Assembly: GCF_009932395.1 (NCBI RefSeq)
Contig: NZ_LSRS01000004.1
Coordinates: 87,241 to 151,240 of the forward strand
Direction: 5' to 3'
Source: Sporotomaculum syntrophicum
GTDB taxonomy: Bacteria > Bacillota > Desulfotomaculia > Desulfotomaculales > Desulfallaceae
Length of the DNA stretch: 64,000 nucleotides
Shown here: positions 7,691 to 16,818 of the stretch, piece by piece
Layout of the letters: each line of letters begins with the position of its first letter
How positions within the stretch are numbered: the stretch's first letter is position 1
Made by a program: the position numbers and the translations under genes
The notes under the pieces: model-generated
The model's database searches: none
Told to the model about the DNA's origin: nothing
What the model saw: only the letters and a program-made list of their open reading frames with translations

Positions 7691-9839
7691 AAGCATATTT
7701 CTTATCGCTGAATTCATCAGCCTTAACCCCTAACCCGCGCCAATAGTGGATTCCGCCGGTGCTCTTTTCATTTTCGAATCCACGCTCTTTTAACCTGTCA
7801 CTAAATTTTCGGCGTGACATGGTGTTTTTTTCGCCGATTTCATCGCAATATTTTAAGTAAACTTTGTAAAGTTCGCCTACTTTTACCCTTGCAAATGGCT
7901 GTTTTATGCAAACTTCATCTAAAAAATCACTTAAAATATCCATCTCATCACGATAAGTTTGTGTGGCATTTTTTACCTCTTCTGGCTCACCTAACCCATT
8001 TTGCTGCCATTTGACACACCCAACCAGTGCCCAGTTCAAAATTCCAGGCAATTCTTGAAGTAACTTGCTAGTTAAATGTTTGTCTCGCTCACCCTCTGGA
8101 ATTGTTACATCAAACGGTATCAACCTGATTCGCCGCCATATGGCATAGTCGTTACCCCTAATAATCGGTTTATGGTTTGCCGCAAGGAAAATCTTAAATT
8201 GCGGCTTAAACTCGAAAAACTCTTGATGCAGAAATCGCGCTGTTATTACATCGCCACCGGTTAACTGCTTGACTAATACTTCATCAAGCCGCCGACCTTC
8301 CCCGGCCTCTACCGCTGCCACAAAGCGGGCACCCTTTAAGCGGGCTACATCGTTGGGGATCCCGTTTCTATCTTTAGACATGAGTACATCGGTATTAAGC
8401 TGCATGCCGTAATCACCGAGCAAACTTCTAATAACATCTATAAAGGTTGACTTGCCATTTGCACCACTACCGTAGAGAAATGATAAAACCTGTTCGCTGG
8501 TATCACCGGTTAATGAATAACCAACCTTACGCTGAATGTAATCAATAAGGTTTGTATTGTTATCGAAAATTCGGTTTAAAAAGCTCTGCCAGGTTGGGCA
8601 TGTTGCCTCTGGGTCATAAGCAACCGGTATAATTTTAGTTATCAGATCCTCCCGGGCATGTTCCCTTGCAACACCATTTTTTAAGTTAATCGTTACATTT
8701 ATACAATTAATTACCCAAGGATCAGCGTCTAGTTGTTCTGGCAGCACCGGCACCCCTAGTTCGCTTTGTGCTAGGTCGATCATGGCCCTGATCGCTCGTT
8801 TAGATTCGGAGTTTTCAGCATGTTCGGCTATTTTTTGCCGTAGTTCCGTATCCGAAGTATCTGCAGCCTCGGCATAAATACTTTGAACTGTGTCTTTGGC
8901 CATTCTTTCAATAGCTGCAGTATTATCAATTTGCCAATGTGTACCGGTCCAGACCATCCACTTACCCCAAAGGTAACAATACCTTATGTTTTTACCATGT
9001 CTGGCCACCAGGCGCTTAGCATTACCCAGGTCAGTGAGCTTAAACCCCATAGTAATGGCACTGTCACCGTTAGGCTCCCAATATGGCGCATCTCTAACAA
9101 TGTGTAGGAGCTTGTCCTGCGTACCACCGCAATTAAGCCAATCCGTTACATCACCTTTTGGGGGCAATCCGGGTAACTTAATAACCTTCACTTTGCAGCC
9201 GTTATCATATAATTGCCTTGCAACCTTCTGTGCATGATCCCGGCCGGGATCATCATTGTCGGGCAGTATTGCCACCCGGGCACCGGCTTTAAAATATTTT
9301 GAATGACTAGCCTTCCATTTTCCCGCGCCGCCATGATTGCAGGTAGCGGTAAGGCCCACAGTGGTCAAGCTTAAAACGTCCTTTTCGCCTTCAACAATAA
9401 AAATAATTTCATTGTTTTCAATGGCCTCTAGGAGTTCGGGTAACCGATAAGGCACCGGCTTGATCCCGGTCATTTTCCAAAGCCAGCCGCCTTTACCGTC
9501 CGGCTGCCGCTGCCTAAAATCTTTTGGTTTATACCTTATAGCCTGATAAAGCAGCTTGCCGCTTGCGTCAGTGTAATCATAGGTACATTCAATTTCTTTT
9601 TTTGTGGTTTTTCCGGTTTCCGGTGGAAATAAGTCTTTCAGCTCAATACCTAGAGCGGAAACAATATCCTTAATATCACATCCAGCATGACAATGTAATA
9701 AAATACGTCCATCATCGCCAGTGCTAACAGATACACTAGCTTTTTGGTCATCGTGCGCCGGGACCGGGCAGCAGGCAATATATCCATTTCCATCTCTTTT
9801 TACTTTCTTTAGTAGCGACAATATATATGTAATATCCAA
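7689..9839 (-). CDS. phage primase-helicase (P4-type)
   Basis: 716 residues, TTG start at 9839 with AGGGGGG upstream. In order: a zinc-binding CHC2-like module (CCPVPAHDDQKAS, LLHCHAGCDIKDIVSALG), a Toprim domain (IIFIVEGEKDVLSL, VAILPDNDDPGRDHA), a D5/P4 linker (INVTINLKNGV), and a superfamily 3 helicase (Walker A in YGSGANGKSTFID at about 455; IFLAANHKPIIRGND...WRRIRLIPF). C-terminal HTH region. It would prime and unwind at the phage origin. It follows the J-domain gene by 14 bases in the same operon. Confidence 0.92.
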   Translation of the reverse strand: MDITYILSLLKKVKRDGNGYIACCPVPAHDDQKASVSVSTGDDGRILLHCHAGCDIKDIVSALGIELKDLFPPETGKTTKKEIECTYDYTDASGKLLYQAIRYKPKDFRQRQPDGKGGWLWKMTGIKPVPYRLPELLEAIENNEIIFIVEGEKDVLSLTTVGLTATCNHGGAGKWKASHSKYFKAGARVAILPDNDDPGRDHAQKVARQLYDNGCKVKVIKLPGLPPKGDVTDWLNCGGTQDKLLHIVRDAPYWEPNGDSAITMGFKLTDLGNAKRLVARHGKNIRYCYLWGKWMVWTGTHWQIDNTAAIERMAKDTVQSIYAEAADTSDTELRQKIAEHAENSESKRAIRAMIDLAQSELGVPVLPEQLDADPWVINCINVTINLKNGVAREHAREDLITKIIPVAYDPEATCPTWQSFLNRIFDNNTNLIDYIQRKVGYSLTGDTSEQVLSFLYGSGANGKSTFIDVIRSLLGDYGMQLNTDVLMSKDRNGIPNDVARLKGARFVAAVEAGEGRRLDEVLVKQLTGGDVITARFLHQEFFEFKPQFKIFLAANHKPIIRGNDYAIWRRIRLIPFDVTIPEGERDKHLTSKLLQELPGILNWALVGCVKWQQNGLGEPEEVKNATQTYRDEMDILSDFLDEVCIKQPFARVKVGELYKVYLKYCDEIGEKNTMSRRKFSDRLKERGFENEKSTGGIHYWRGLGVKADEFSDKKYA

Positions 9840-9853
9840 TTTGTTATGCCCCC

Positions 9854-10267
9854 CTAACCCCCAGCCCGCGCTTGTTCTATCGCGTCGTTAAGCTGTTTCA
9901 TCATTGCCTCGCTGCCGCCCAAATCGGGATGGTGTTTTTTACTCAAGGCCCGGTATGCAGCTTCCATCACTTCCCGCGGCGCATCCGGTTGCACATATAG
10001 CGCCTTTGCCCAGCTCGGGGTCTCTGGTGTCCGTCTGGCCATAGCGGCCCGGGCTAAGTCGATGGTTTCCGCGTCGGGGAAATAGTTTTCTATAATTTCC
10101 AGTGCTTCATCTTTGTAATATTTGTCGATGCGCCACACTTTTTCAACTCTATCCCATTGCCTGTATTGCCAAGGGATTTCATCCTTTAGTTCGTTAATTA
10201 GGGCTTGAACGTAAGGCATTTTTATGAGCACATCGCCTGAATAGGTGTGGATAATTTCAACAAACAT
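9854..10267 (-). CDS. J-domain (DnaJ-like) phage protein
   Basis: 137 residues, ATG at 10267 with AAGGTG upstream. The C-terminal 50 residues form a J-domain with the diagnostic HPD loop (YRALSKKHHPDLGGSEAMMKQLNDAIE). The N-terminal part (residues 1-65, WQYRQWDRVEKVWRIDKYYKDEALEII) is a small alpha/beta module of unknown type. J-proteins stimulate the ATPase of Hsp70; phages use them to remodel replication complexes. Location just before the primase-helicase supports a role in replication initiation. Confidence 0.75.
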   Translation of the reverse strand: MFVEIIHTYSGDVLIKMPYVQALINELKDEIPWQYRQWDRVEKVWRIDKYYKDEALEIIENYFPDAETIDLARAAMARRTPETPSWAKALYVQPDAPREVMEAAYRALSKKHHPDLGGSEAMMKQLNDAIEQARAGG

Positions 10268-10350
10268 TTTCGATCACCTTACCTTTTGCTAGTCAATGTT
10301 TATGTTTTGTGGTAAAGTAAGGTTAATAATTTAGTTACCTCACCGTCCCG

Positions 10351-10384
10351 CCCAGCCTGCCCGCTGGGTGTTTTTGTTTTTCCC
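10351..10384 (+). terminator. plus-strand terminator inside the minus-strand early operon
   Basis: CCCAGC (10351-10356) pairs with GCTGGG (10363-10368) around a six-base loop and is followed by TGTTTTTGTTTTT. It is oriented to stop plus-strand transcription, yet the genes on both sides are on the minus strand. It could end a short antisense or small RNA from 10268-10350; I see no coding sequence for it there. Confidence 0.5.
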
Positions 10385-10388
10385 GCCA

Positions 10389-10676
10389 TTACTTTAACCG
10401 CCGTATTTTACCGGTATCCTCCGCCGGCTCCAGCTTTTTTACCATGCTTTCAGCCTCTAAGTCATTTAACCAATTAGTCAATGACTGGGGCTGGAAAAAT
10501 ATACGTCCAGCGATTTTAACTGACGGAATCTTCTTCTTCCGTACTAAATCGTAAAGCGTCCACTGCGAAAACTTACCTCCGAAAAACTCCACCGCCTCGG
10601 CTGCATCTAGAAGTTGAACCCCAGCGCCGACCATGCTTTTCATTTGTCTTGATTGTTCAGCTGCCTTGTCACTCAT
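10389..10676 (-). CDS. excisionase-like helix-turn-helix protein
   Basis: 95 residues. The centre (LLDAAEAVEFFGGKFSQWTLYDLVRKKKIPSVKIAGRIFFQPQSL) is the winged-helix excisionase/MerR-like fold (HTH_17): a helix-turn-helix followed by a wing with IPSVKIAGR-x-FF. Such proteins act as recombination directionality factors or as local regulators. It overlaps the 67-aa HTH gene upstream by eight bases, so the two are coupled. Whether it is the true Xis for the integrase at 11860 cannot be told from sequence. Confidence 0.7.
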   Translation of the reverse strand: MSDKAAEQSRQMKSMVGAGVQLLDAAEAVEFFGGKFSQWTLYDLVRKKKIPSVKIAGRIFFQPQSLTNWLNDLEAESMVKKLEPAEDTGKIRRLK

Positions 10677-10863
10677 TGCCCGCCGCCTCCTTCTTTAGCT
10701 CGTCAATTATCTTAAAAATACGCTCTTTTTTATCCGCCGGCAGTTCTTTACGTAAGAGCCTGGAAAAATTGCTATCTACCAACCCATATTTATCCGCTAC
10801 TTGCCACAGATACAAGCCGGCCTTTTTTACACTGCCACGAATATCTTGATTTGCCTGTGCCAT
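10669..10863 (-). CDS. small helix-turn-helix phage regulator
   Basis: ATG at 10863, 7 bases after GAGGTG; 64 residues. The sequence IRGSVKKAGLYLWQVADKYGLVDSNFSRLLRKELP forms an XRE-like HTH (residues about 14-45), then a basic helix (KKERIFKIIDELKKE). It is the first gene of the leftward early operon, facing the rightward 304-aa/integrase operon across a 70-base control region. By position it is a candidate lysogeny or early-gene regulator. Confidence 0.65.
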   Translation of the reverse strand: MAQANQDIRGSVKKAGLYLWQVADKYGLVDSNFSRLLRKELPADKKERIFKIIDELKKEAAGNE

Positions 10864-10876
10864 TTTTTTCACCTCG

Positions 10877-10905
10877 TTGTTATTTGTTTCTGTTGGTGTT
10901 ATACT
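10877..10905 (+). promoter_or_regulatory. sigma-A type promoter for the 304-aa/integrase operon
   Basis: TTGTTA (10877-10882) and TATACT (10900-10905) are separated by exactly 17 bases, close to the vegetative consensus. The start codon at 10946 lies about 35 bases downstream of the likely transcription start. It sits between the two divergent early operons. Confidence 0.65.
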
Positions 10906-10945
10906 AATAATAAAACAATAGGGGACAGAGGGGGGACATAGTTAA

Positions 10946-11860
10946 TTGAACACTTTAAAAACTATCTGCGCCGATGTCATCTACTTGCCTTTGCGCTGGA
11001 AAGGTGTTTCTATAGATGAAAAATTTATTTATTGCAACGGATTTGAAGATTTACATGAAAAGGATATATTTAGGCCAAACCCTGTAGAAGAGAACCCTCG
11101 GTTCTGGCTTGAGGTAAGGCAACTTTATTTTGATTTTCAAGATAAAAAGTGGGAGCGGATTGAGAGCTTTTATAAAAAATATGGTGCTATCAGAAGAAGG
11201 GCCGGAAGCCAAAGCAAGTTTCATGGAGAATCTATTAATGATGTATTAGCTTGGCTTAATTGGTTTCGTGTTTTAACAATAATGACAGAATACGCAAAAA
11301 ATGAGAAACTGGCACCCTTATGGGAAATGTTTGGCCCACCGCGAGACAGCGAAATTAATGGCAAGAATCAAGTCATTTATTTTGTAAATATGGAAAAAGT
11401 AAACTTTGAAATATTACCTAACGATCCACCGCAGCAATTAATTCAGCCAATACACAACCAACCAACAATCAGATATATTCCGACGCCACATATGTCCAGA
11501 AATAAGCTTGAATATCACACGCCACAGAATGACGACCAACTGCTTGCGGCTACCTGGCAAGCGATTATTGAGGCCGTGACAGACGGCTTGCGCCCTATAG
11601 CCCTTGTCCCCACAACCGACCGTAGCCCATCAAAAAAGGCTCCGCTCATACTTTGGGGATTTCAAGCCGATGGAGCTTTGCAGGCGGCTTTTCTGCAATG
11701 GTTCTTTCAAGAAATCGCACACATGAACATAACAACTTGTGAATCTAATGATTGTAATAATATTGTTTTGCCACCGCGTGAAAAGTTCTGCTCTGATAGA
11801 TGCAGACAAAGGGAAAAAAAGCGGAGACAACGAGAAAATAAAAAGGAGGCGTCTAACTAA
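10946..11860 (+). CDS. phage protein with C-terminal CGNR-like zinc finger
   Basis: 304 residues with a TTG start preceded by GAGGGGGGAC. Most of the protein is unfamiliar: an alpha/beta N-terminal part (LPLRWKGVSIDEKFIYCNG), then a helical middle. The C-terminus is a clear zinc finger, CESNDCNN...REKFCSDRCRQREKKRRQREN, as in CGNR-type DNA-binding tails, followed by a very basic end. Its stop codon overlaps the integrase start (TAATG), so the two are one transcript. It may be a DNA-binding regulator of lysogeny; no canonical CI repressor is seen in the visible part of the prophage. Confidence 0.6.
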   Translation: MNTLKTICADVIYLPLRWKGVSIDEKFIYCNGFEDLHEKDIFRPNPVEENPRFWLEVRQLYFDFQDKKWERIESFYKKYGAIRRRAGSQSKFHGESINDVLAWLNWFRVLTIMTEYAKNEKLAPLWEMFGPPRDSEINGKNQVIYFVNMEKVNFEILPNDPPQQLIQPIHNQPTIRYIPTPHMSRNKLEYHTPQNDDQLLAATWQAIIEAVTDGLRPIALVPTTDRSPSKKAPLILWGFQADGALQAAFLQWFFQEIAHMNITTCESNDCNNIVLPPREKFCSDRCRQREKKRRQRENKKEASN

Positions 11861-13023
11861 TGCGCGGCTGGATAGAAAAACGTGGTAACTCCTACCGTAT
11901 CAATATAGACACCGGCACCAGGGATGCAGGAGGCAATCGAAAACTAATCCGCAAAACCCTAAAGGGTGTCGGCTCACGGGAAGCTGATGCCGAATTAACC
12001 AAAATGCTGCACGAGCTGAACACCGGCCTTTACATTGAGCCAACAAAGCTGTCCTTTAGTGATTACTTGGACAAGTGGCTGCCATCCCACACCCGAGAAA
12101 AGCTTTCGCCGATGTCCGCCGATCGGTACCAGCGGGAGATCGATAACCGCATTAAGCCAATACTTGGACATATCCTGCTGGAGAAAATAACACCCGTACA
12201 CATTCAAGCCTTTGTTGATGAAATAATCCGTGCCGGCCGGCTTAAAGAGGATAAACCATTATCAACGGAGATGATAACGTATGATCTAAAAATAGTAAAA
12301 ACCGCCTTAAAGAAGGCGGTCCAGTGGGGCCTTATACCCAGGAACCCGGCCGACAGTATAGCAGCGCCCCGGGCCACAAAAAAGCATAAGCAGGAAATGC
12401 ACATCCTAACTGAAGATCAAATTAAAAAAACCCTTGCCACGTTAAAGCAAGGCAAAGATCATCAAAAGTATGTTCTTATTCTGTTGCTTGTATCAACCGG
12501 GCTCCGCATCGGGGAGGCCTTGGCACTAGAATGGTCTGACATAGATTTTGACGATGCCGTTATATCAGTTAACAAGACGGTCCAGCGCATTAAAAAAGAA
12601 ATCATTGTCAAGCCGCCAAAGACAGAAACCAGCATCCGTAAGGTTACAATTGACGATCACCTGGTGGCCACACTCAAACGCCATAAGGTAAGGCAAAGCG
12701 AAAGGCGCTTGCTGCTGGCTAATAAGTGGAAGGGCACCACTAACAAAGTATTTACCGGCCCTATTGGCGGGCTAACGGTACCATCCACTATTGAAGGCTG
12801 GTGGATTAAATTCCGGCCCGAGGTGGGCCTCGATAACGTCCGCCTGCATGACTTGAGACACACTCACGCCACCCACTTACTTGCATCCGGACAGGTCGAT
12901 ATTAAAACCATTTCCGCCAGGCTCGGCCATAAAAACGCATCAATGACCTTAAACACTTATTCGCATGTATTGCCAGCGAAAGAGCGCGGGGCCGCTACAG
13001 TCATGGCTCACCTCTGGACATAG
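11860..13023 (+). CDS. int: tyrosine integrase of the prophage
   Basis: 387 residues. Layout: N-terminal arm-binding domain (RGWIEKRGNSYRINIDTG), SAM-like core-binding domain (about 65-165), and catalytic domain with the R-K-H-R-H-Y set: Arg in STGLRIGEAL, a beta-hairpin lysine (PPKTETSIRKV), HDLRHTHATHLL, the second His in LGHKNASMT, and Tyr in LNTYSHV. It catalyses site-specific insertion and excision. It is the last phage gene before host DNA and ends in a terminator at 13050-13082. No tRNA is seen as attachment target. Confidence 0.95.
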   Translation: MRGWIEKRGNSYRINIDTGTRDAGGNRKLIRKTLKGVGSREADAELTKMLHELNTGLYIEPTKLSFSDYLDKWLPSHTREKLSPMSADRYQREIDNRIKPILGHILLEKITPVHIQAFVDEIIRAGRLKEDKPLSTEMITYDLKIVKTALKKAVQWGLIPRNPADSIAAPRATKKHKQEMHILTEDQIKKTLATLKQGKDHQKYVLILLLVSTGLRIGEALALEWSDIDFDDAVISVNKTVQRIKKEIIVKPPKTETSIRKVTIDDHLVATLKRHKVRQSERRLLLANKWKGTTNKVFTGPIGGLTVPSTIEGWWIKFRPEVGLDNVRLHDLRHTHATHLLASGQVDIKTISARLGHKNASMTLNTYSHVLPAKERGAATVMAHLWT

Positions 13024-13049
13024 CCATAACCCACCGCAATGACTAAAAA

Positions 13050-13082
13050 GGCTCGGAATTATTTTCCGGGTCCTTATTTTTT
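13050..13082 (+). terminator. terminator after the integrase
   Basis: GGCTCGGAA pairs imperfectly (one bulge, one G-T) with TTCCGGGTCC around TTATT, followed by TTATTTTTT. It closes the integrase transcript 27 bases after the stop codon. The remaining bases to 13244 hold no gene; the phage-host junction must be in or near this stretch, but the left end of the prophage is outside the window so no att repeat can be read. Confidence 0.6.
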
Positions 13083-13244
13083 GCTGGATTTATAAGGCTT
13101 TTGAAGCTTTTTGCTCCCAATTTGCTCCCATTCTGCTAGTTAATAATCGCATCATATAAATACTTTATTTTAGCGTAGCTGTTAGCCATTGATTTTACTG
13201 CATTTTCTTAAAAATAATTTCGCTCGCTTGTCCCCCCTAAAACC

Positions 13245-13268
13245 AAAAAAATGCACATTAACTGTGCA
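13245..13268 (-). terminator. terminator overlapping the murA stop codon
   Basis: On the minus strand TGCACA and TGTGCA form a perfect six-base stem around GTTAA and are followed by seven T. The TAA stop of murA lies in the loop. The dcw transcript therefore ends exactly at murA. Confidence 0.8.
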
Positions 13269-14511
13269 CTCGAATAATCCGCGCCCCGATGGCATTGTAT
13301 TTGTTTTCAAGTCTTTCATAACCACGGTCTATATAATCAACCTGATCTAATACTGTACCGTTTTCAGAGGCCATCGCCGCCAACACCAGTGCCGCACCAG
13401 CCCGTAAATCGCTGGCCTCCACTAAGGTTCCCGATATACCGGTTACCCCTCTGACTACAGCGGTGTGACCCTCCACTTTTATATCTGCCCCCATACGCCG
13501 CAGTTCCATCACATGCTTATATCTATTTTCGAAAATCGTCTCTGATATAACACTGGTACCTTCAGCTAAAGTAAGTAATGCCATTAATTGCGGCTGCATA
13601 TCAGTGGGGAAACCAGGGTAAGGCATAGTTTTTATATCTATCGCCTTCGGCTTTTTATCCATTGCCACCCGCACCTTGTCATCTTTCACCTCCACGTATA
13701 CTCCGGCTTCCCGTAATTTGTTAATTACAGGGTCAAGATGTTCTGGAATCACGTTGGTTATCAGAACATCCCCTTTAGTAATGGCAGCCGCTACCATATG
13801 GGTGCCCGCCTCGATTCGGTCAGGTATTACAGTATAATCAGCTCCATGTAAACCATCGACGCCGGTGACTTTAATAGTATCTGTACCTGCACCCTTAACA
13901 TTTGCTCCCATACAATTTAAAAAATTCTGTAAATCGATGATCTCCGGCTCTCGCGCAGCATTTCGAATCACTGTATTTCCTTCGGCCAGCACCGCAGCCA
14001 TCATTAGATTTTCCGTTGCCCCAACACTTGGCATATCCAGGTATATCTCACTACCCTTAAGCTTATCTGTCTCTGCAATAATATATCCGAACTTTTCCTT
14101 AATTCCCACCCCCATAGCTTGCATGCCCTTTAAGTGCAAGTTCATTGGTCTGGCACCAATCTCACATCCACCGGGGTAGGAAATTCTAGCATATTTATAA
14201 CGGCTGACCAGAGGTCCAAGCACAAGATTGGAAGCCCGCATGCGACGCATTAATTCCTCTGAGACATCCTGATAGCCAACCCCCTGGGTATCAATATGCA
14301 TAACATCCTTTTCCCAACTTACACTGGCACCAAGATAGATCAGCAGTTCACGCATCACTTCCACATCACGCAGGCGGGGCACACCCCTGATGGTACAATT
14401 ACCGTCCAACAACAGACTGGCTGCCATAATCGGCAGGGTGGCATTCTTTGAGCCGCTAACCCTAATTGTGCCTGCCAAACGATAACCGCCTGTAATCATA
14501 AATCTTTGCAA
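13258..14511 (-). CDS. murA: UDP-N-acetylglucosamine 1-carboxyvinyltransferase
   Basis: 417 residues, the normal length. MurA transfers enolpyruvate from PEP to UDP-GlcNAc, the first committed step of peptidoglycan synthesis in the cytoplasm. The substrate-binding start ([16 protein letters not shown]) and the active-site cysteine loop [11 protein letters not shown] (Cys116, the fosfomycin target) are both intact. It lies 16 bases downstream of murB and is the last gene of the cluster before the terminator at 13245-13268. Confidence 0.97.
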   Translation of the reverse strand: MQRFMITGGYRLAGTIRVSGSKNATLPIMAASLLLDGNCTIRGVPRLRDVEVMRELLIYLGASVSWEKDVMHIDTQGVGYQDVSEELMRRMRASNLVLGPLVSRYKYARISYPGGCEIGARPMNLHLKGMQAMGVGIKEKFGYIIAETDKLKGSEIYLDMPSVGATENLMMAAVLAEGNTVIRNAAREPEIIDLQNFLNCMGANVKGAGTDTIKVTGVDGLHGADYTVIPDRIEAGTHMVAAAITKGDVLITNVIPEHLDPVINKLREAGVYVEVKDDKVRVAMDKKPKAIDIKTMPYPGFPTDMQPQLMALLTLAEGTSVISETIFENRYKHVMELRRMGADIKVEGHTAVVRGVTGISGTLVEASDLRAGAALVLAAMASENGTVLDQVDYIDRGYERLENKYNAIGARIIRVHS

Positions 14512-14527
14512 TTGTTTTTCACCTCCG

Positions 14528-15439
14528 CTAAAACTCCCCTAGCTTTTGCACCTCCAGTACAAGTTTAATACCAAATTTCTTTTCTACTATACACTGTACT
14601 TTTTCTACTATCTCCAATACGTCTCTAGCAGTACCACCGCCAAGATTAACAATAAAATTGGCATGACGGGGTGAAACCTGAATATTGCCGACTCGCATTC
14701 CTTTACAGCCCGCTTGTTCAATCAGCCGCCCCGCAGATTCATCGGGCGGATTTTTAAAAACACTGCCGGCATTGGGATATTCCAAAGGCTGAACCTGTCT
14801 GCGCCAGGCCAGGGCAAGTTCCATCCGGTTCTTGATTTCCTCCGCCGTATCTGGTTTGCCTTGCAATACTGCACCCGTAACAATAATATTCATGTGAGCG
14901 AGGGAACTGTGACGATATGAAAAGGTTAATTCCTGGGCTTTGAATGTATATCCGTTACCGGCATAATCACAAGCTGTAACCAACCTAACCAGTTCCCCGA
15001 TGGCATAACCGTTAGCCCCTGCATTCATGACCAGTGCTCCGCCCACAGTACCCGGTATGCCGGCCAAAAATTCAAATCCGGCCAGCCCGGCCTGCATAGC
15101 CTTCCTGGCCAATAAATGAAGCGGAGTGCCAGCACGCGCGTAAATCATTTGGTCTCGCACTTCTATATCAGCTAAGCCAGCCCCTATTTTAATTACTATT
15201 CCCCGAACACCTTGATCCGCAACCAACAGGTTAGTACCGTTTCCAATAACAGTCACCGGCAAACCGTGCTGCCGCGCATAAATCAGCGCCTGTCGTAAAT
15301 CTTGCTCACTTCGTGGCTTTAACAGGAGGTCGGCAGGTCCCCCAATACGCCAGCTGGTATGTTTGCTCATAGGTTCTTGTATACAAACCGGGCATTTCAT
15401 ACTTCGTTGCAACTCCAAATAGAGGTCCGAATTTGTCAA
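14528..15439 (-). CDS. murB: UDP-N-acetylenolpyruvoylglucosamine reductase
   Basis: 303 residues, type II MurB size. FAD-binding N-terminal half (SWRIGGPADLLLKP, GNGTNLLVAD, LAGIPGTVGGALVMNAGANG) and C-terminal substrate domain with the catalytic Ser in NAGSVFKNP. MurB reduces the MurA product to UDP-MurNAc using NADPH. The start codon overlaps the murC stop by four bases (ATGA), so the two are translationally coupled. Confidence 0.97.
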   Translation of the reverse strand: MTNSDLYLELQRSMKCPVCIQEPMSKHTSWRIGGPADLLLKPRSEQDLRQALIYARQHGLPVTVIGNGTNLLVADQGVRGIVIKIGAGLADIEVRDQMIYARAGTPLHLLARKAMQAGLAGFEFLAGIPGTVGGALVMNAGANGYAIGELVRLVTACDYAGNGYTFKAQELTFSYRHSSLAHMNIIVTGAVLQGKPDTAEEIKNRMELALAWRRQVQPLEYPNAGSVFKNPPDESAGRLIEQAGCKGMRVGNIQVSPRHANFIVNLGGGTARDVLEIVEKVQCIVEKKFGIKLVLEVQKLGEF

Positions 15440-16818
15440 CTCATACTCTCCTTTAACCTATTCACCAAAGCCACACCAGTTTTCCAAACATCCCCGGCTC
15501 CCATTGTTAATATCAAATCACCTGTTTGCAGCTTCCCTGATAGGTAAGTAGTTGTTTCATCTCCGGCTGAAAGTAGCAGCGGTCGTTCACCTTTGTTTTG
15601 GTGAACAGCGTCCACAATAAGACGGGCCGATACCCCATCAATAGGCTGTTCTCCGGCACTATATATATCATTGATAATTACCAAGTCGGCATCACCAAAA
15701 CAAGCCCCGAAACGCTTGCACAATAATTTAGTTCTGGTATATCGATGCGGTTGGAAAACAACGATAATTCGTCCGGAATGTACCTGACGGGCTGCCCGCA
15801 GCGTGGCAGCTATTTCGGTGGGATGATGGGCGTAATCATCGATCACAGTTATCCCCTTTTCCCGGCCAACCAATTGAAAGCGCCTGCCTGCCCCCCTGAA
15901 ACATTGCAAACACTCCACTACATCACGAAATGACAGGCCAATATTACGACAAGCGGCTACTACCGCCAGCGCGTTAGACAGGTTATGCCGGCCGGGCACC
16001 GCCAGCTTCAGCCGGCCCAGGTATTCTGCTTTATAATACACCTCACCCGTCGACCCGCTCGCATCCACCTTGATATCTTGAAGCGTATAATCTGCAACCG
16101 GGTTATCCACTGCGTAAGATACCAATTGCCCGCTACAATCTGCGGCCATATCTCTGAGCCGCTCATCATCAAAACACAGCACTGCCGTACCGTTAGCAGG
16201 TATTTTATGAATAAACTGTTTAAAAGCATAAATTATTTCTTCTATTGTTCCATAGTGATCCAGGTGATCATCTTCAACATTGGTGACGATAGCTAAATAA
16301 GGACACAGCTTTAAAAAAGACCCGTCACTTTCGTCAGCTTCAGCTACCAGGAATTCACCCCGTCCAAACTTGGCGTTACCGCCAATATCAGTCAGTTCAC
16401 CTCCGATTAATATAGTGGGATCTTGCCGGCACTTTTCCAAGACCAGTGCTAACATAGCTGAAGTGGTTGTTTTACCATGCGCACCGGCAACCGCTAAGCC
16501 CTTTTGCCGTTGCATTAAAAGACCCAGCAAATCTGCCCGGTGAATTACCGGTATACCTTTTCTCCTGGCTTCAAGCATTTCACTGTTCTCAGCACTTATA
16601 GCCGTTGAATATACCACCAGCTCGGCATCACCAATATGGTCACCTGATTGCCCTTTATATATGGTGGCACCATATGCCTTTAACCGTTCGGTTACCGGTG
16701 TGCTGTTTATATCGGAGCCACGCACATCGAAATTTAGCTCCAATAGTACCCTGGCCAGCCCACTCATTCCGGCACCGCCGATTCCTATAAAATGAATTTT
16801 CTCTGGTATATCCTGCAC
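15436..16818 (-). CDS. murC: UDP-N-acetylmuramate-L-alanine ligase
   Basis: 460 residues. Mur-ligase signature: IHFIGIGGAGMSGLA at the N-terminus, P-loop GAHGKTTTSAM (about 109-119), EADESDGSFL, and the C-terminal IDDYAHHPTEI. It adds L-Ala to UDP-MurNAc. The start is GTG at 16818 with GGAAGGAG about 11 bases upstream. It is separated from murG by 339 bases containing two inverted repeats, the largest gap in the cluster. Confidence 0.97.
   Translation of the reverse strand: MQDIPEKIHFIGIGGAGMSGLARVLLELNFDVRGSDINSTPVTERLKAYGATIYKGQSGDHIGDAELVVYSTAISAENSEMLEARRKGIPVIHRADLLGLLMQRQKGLAVAGAHGKTTTSAMLALVLEKCRQDPTILIGGELTDIGGNAKFGRGEFLVAEADESDGSFLKLCPYLAIVTNVEDDHLDHYGTIEEIIYAFKQFIHKIPANGTAVLCFDDERLRDMAADCSGQLVSYAVDNPVADYTLQDIKVDASGSTGEVYYKAEYLGRLKLAVPGRHNLSNALAVVAACRNIGLSFRDVVECLQCFRGAGRRFQLVGREKGITVIDDYAHHPTEIAATLRAARQVHSGRIIVVFQPHRYTRTKLLCKRFGACFGDADLVIINDIYSAGEQPIDGVSARLIVDAVHQNKGERPLLLSAGDETTTYLSGKLQTGDLILTMGAGDVWKTGVALVNRLKESMS

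Noticed and set aside
13024..13257. A tRNA or other classical attachment site next to the integrase
   Set aside because: No cloverleaf can be drawn in this stretch; no tRNA gene was recognised anywhere in the window.
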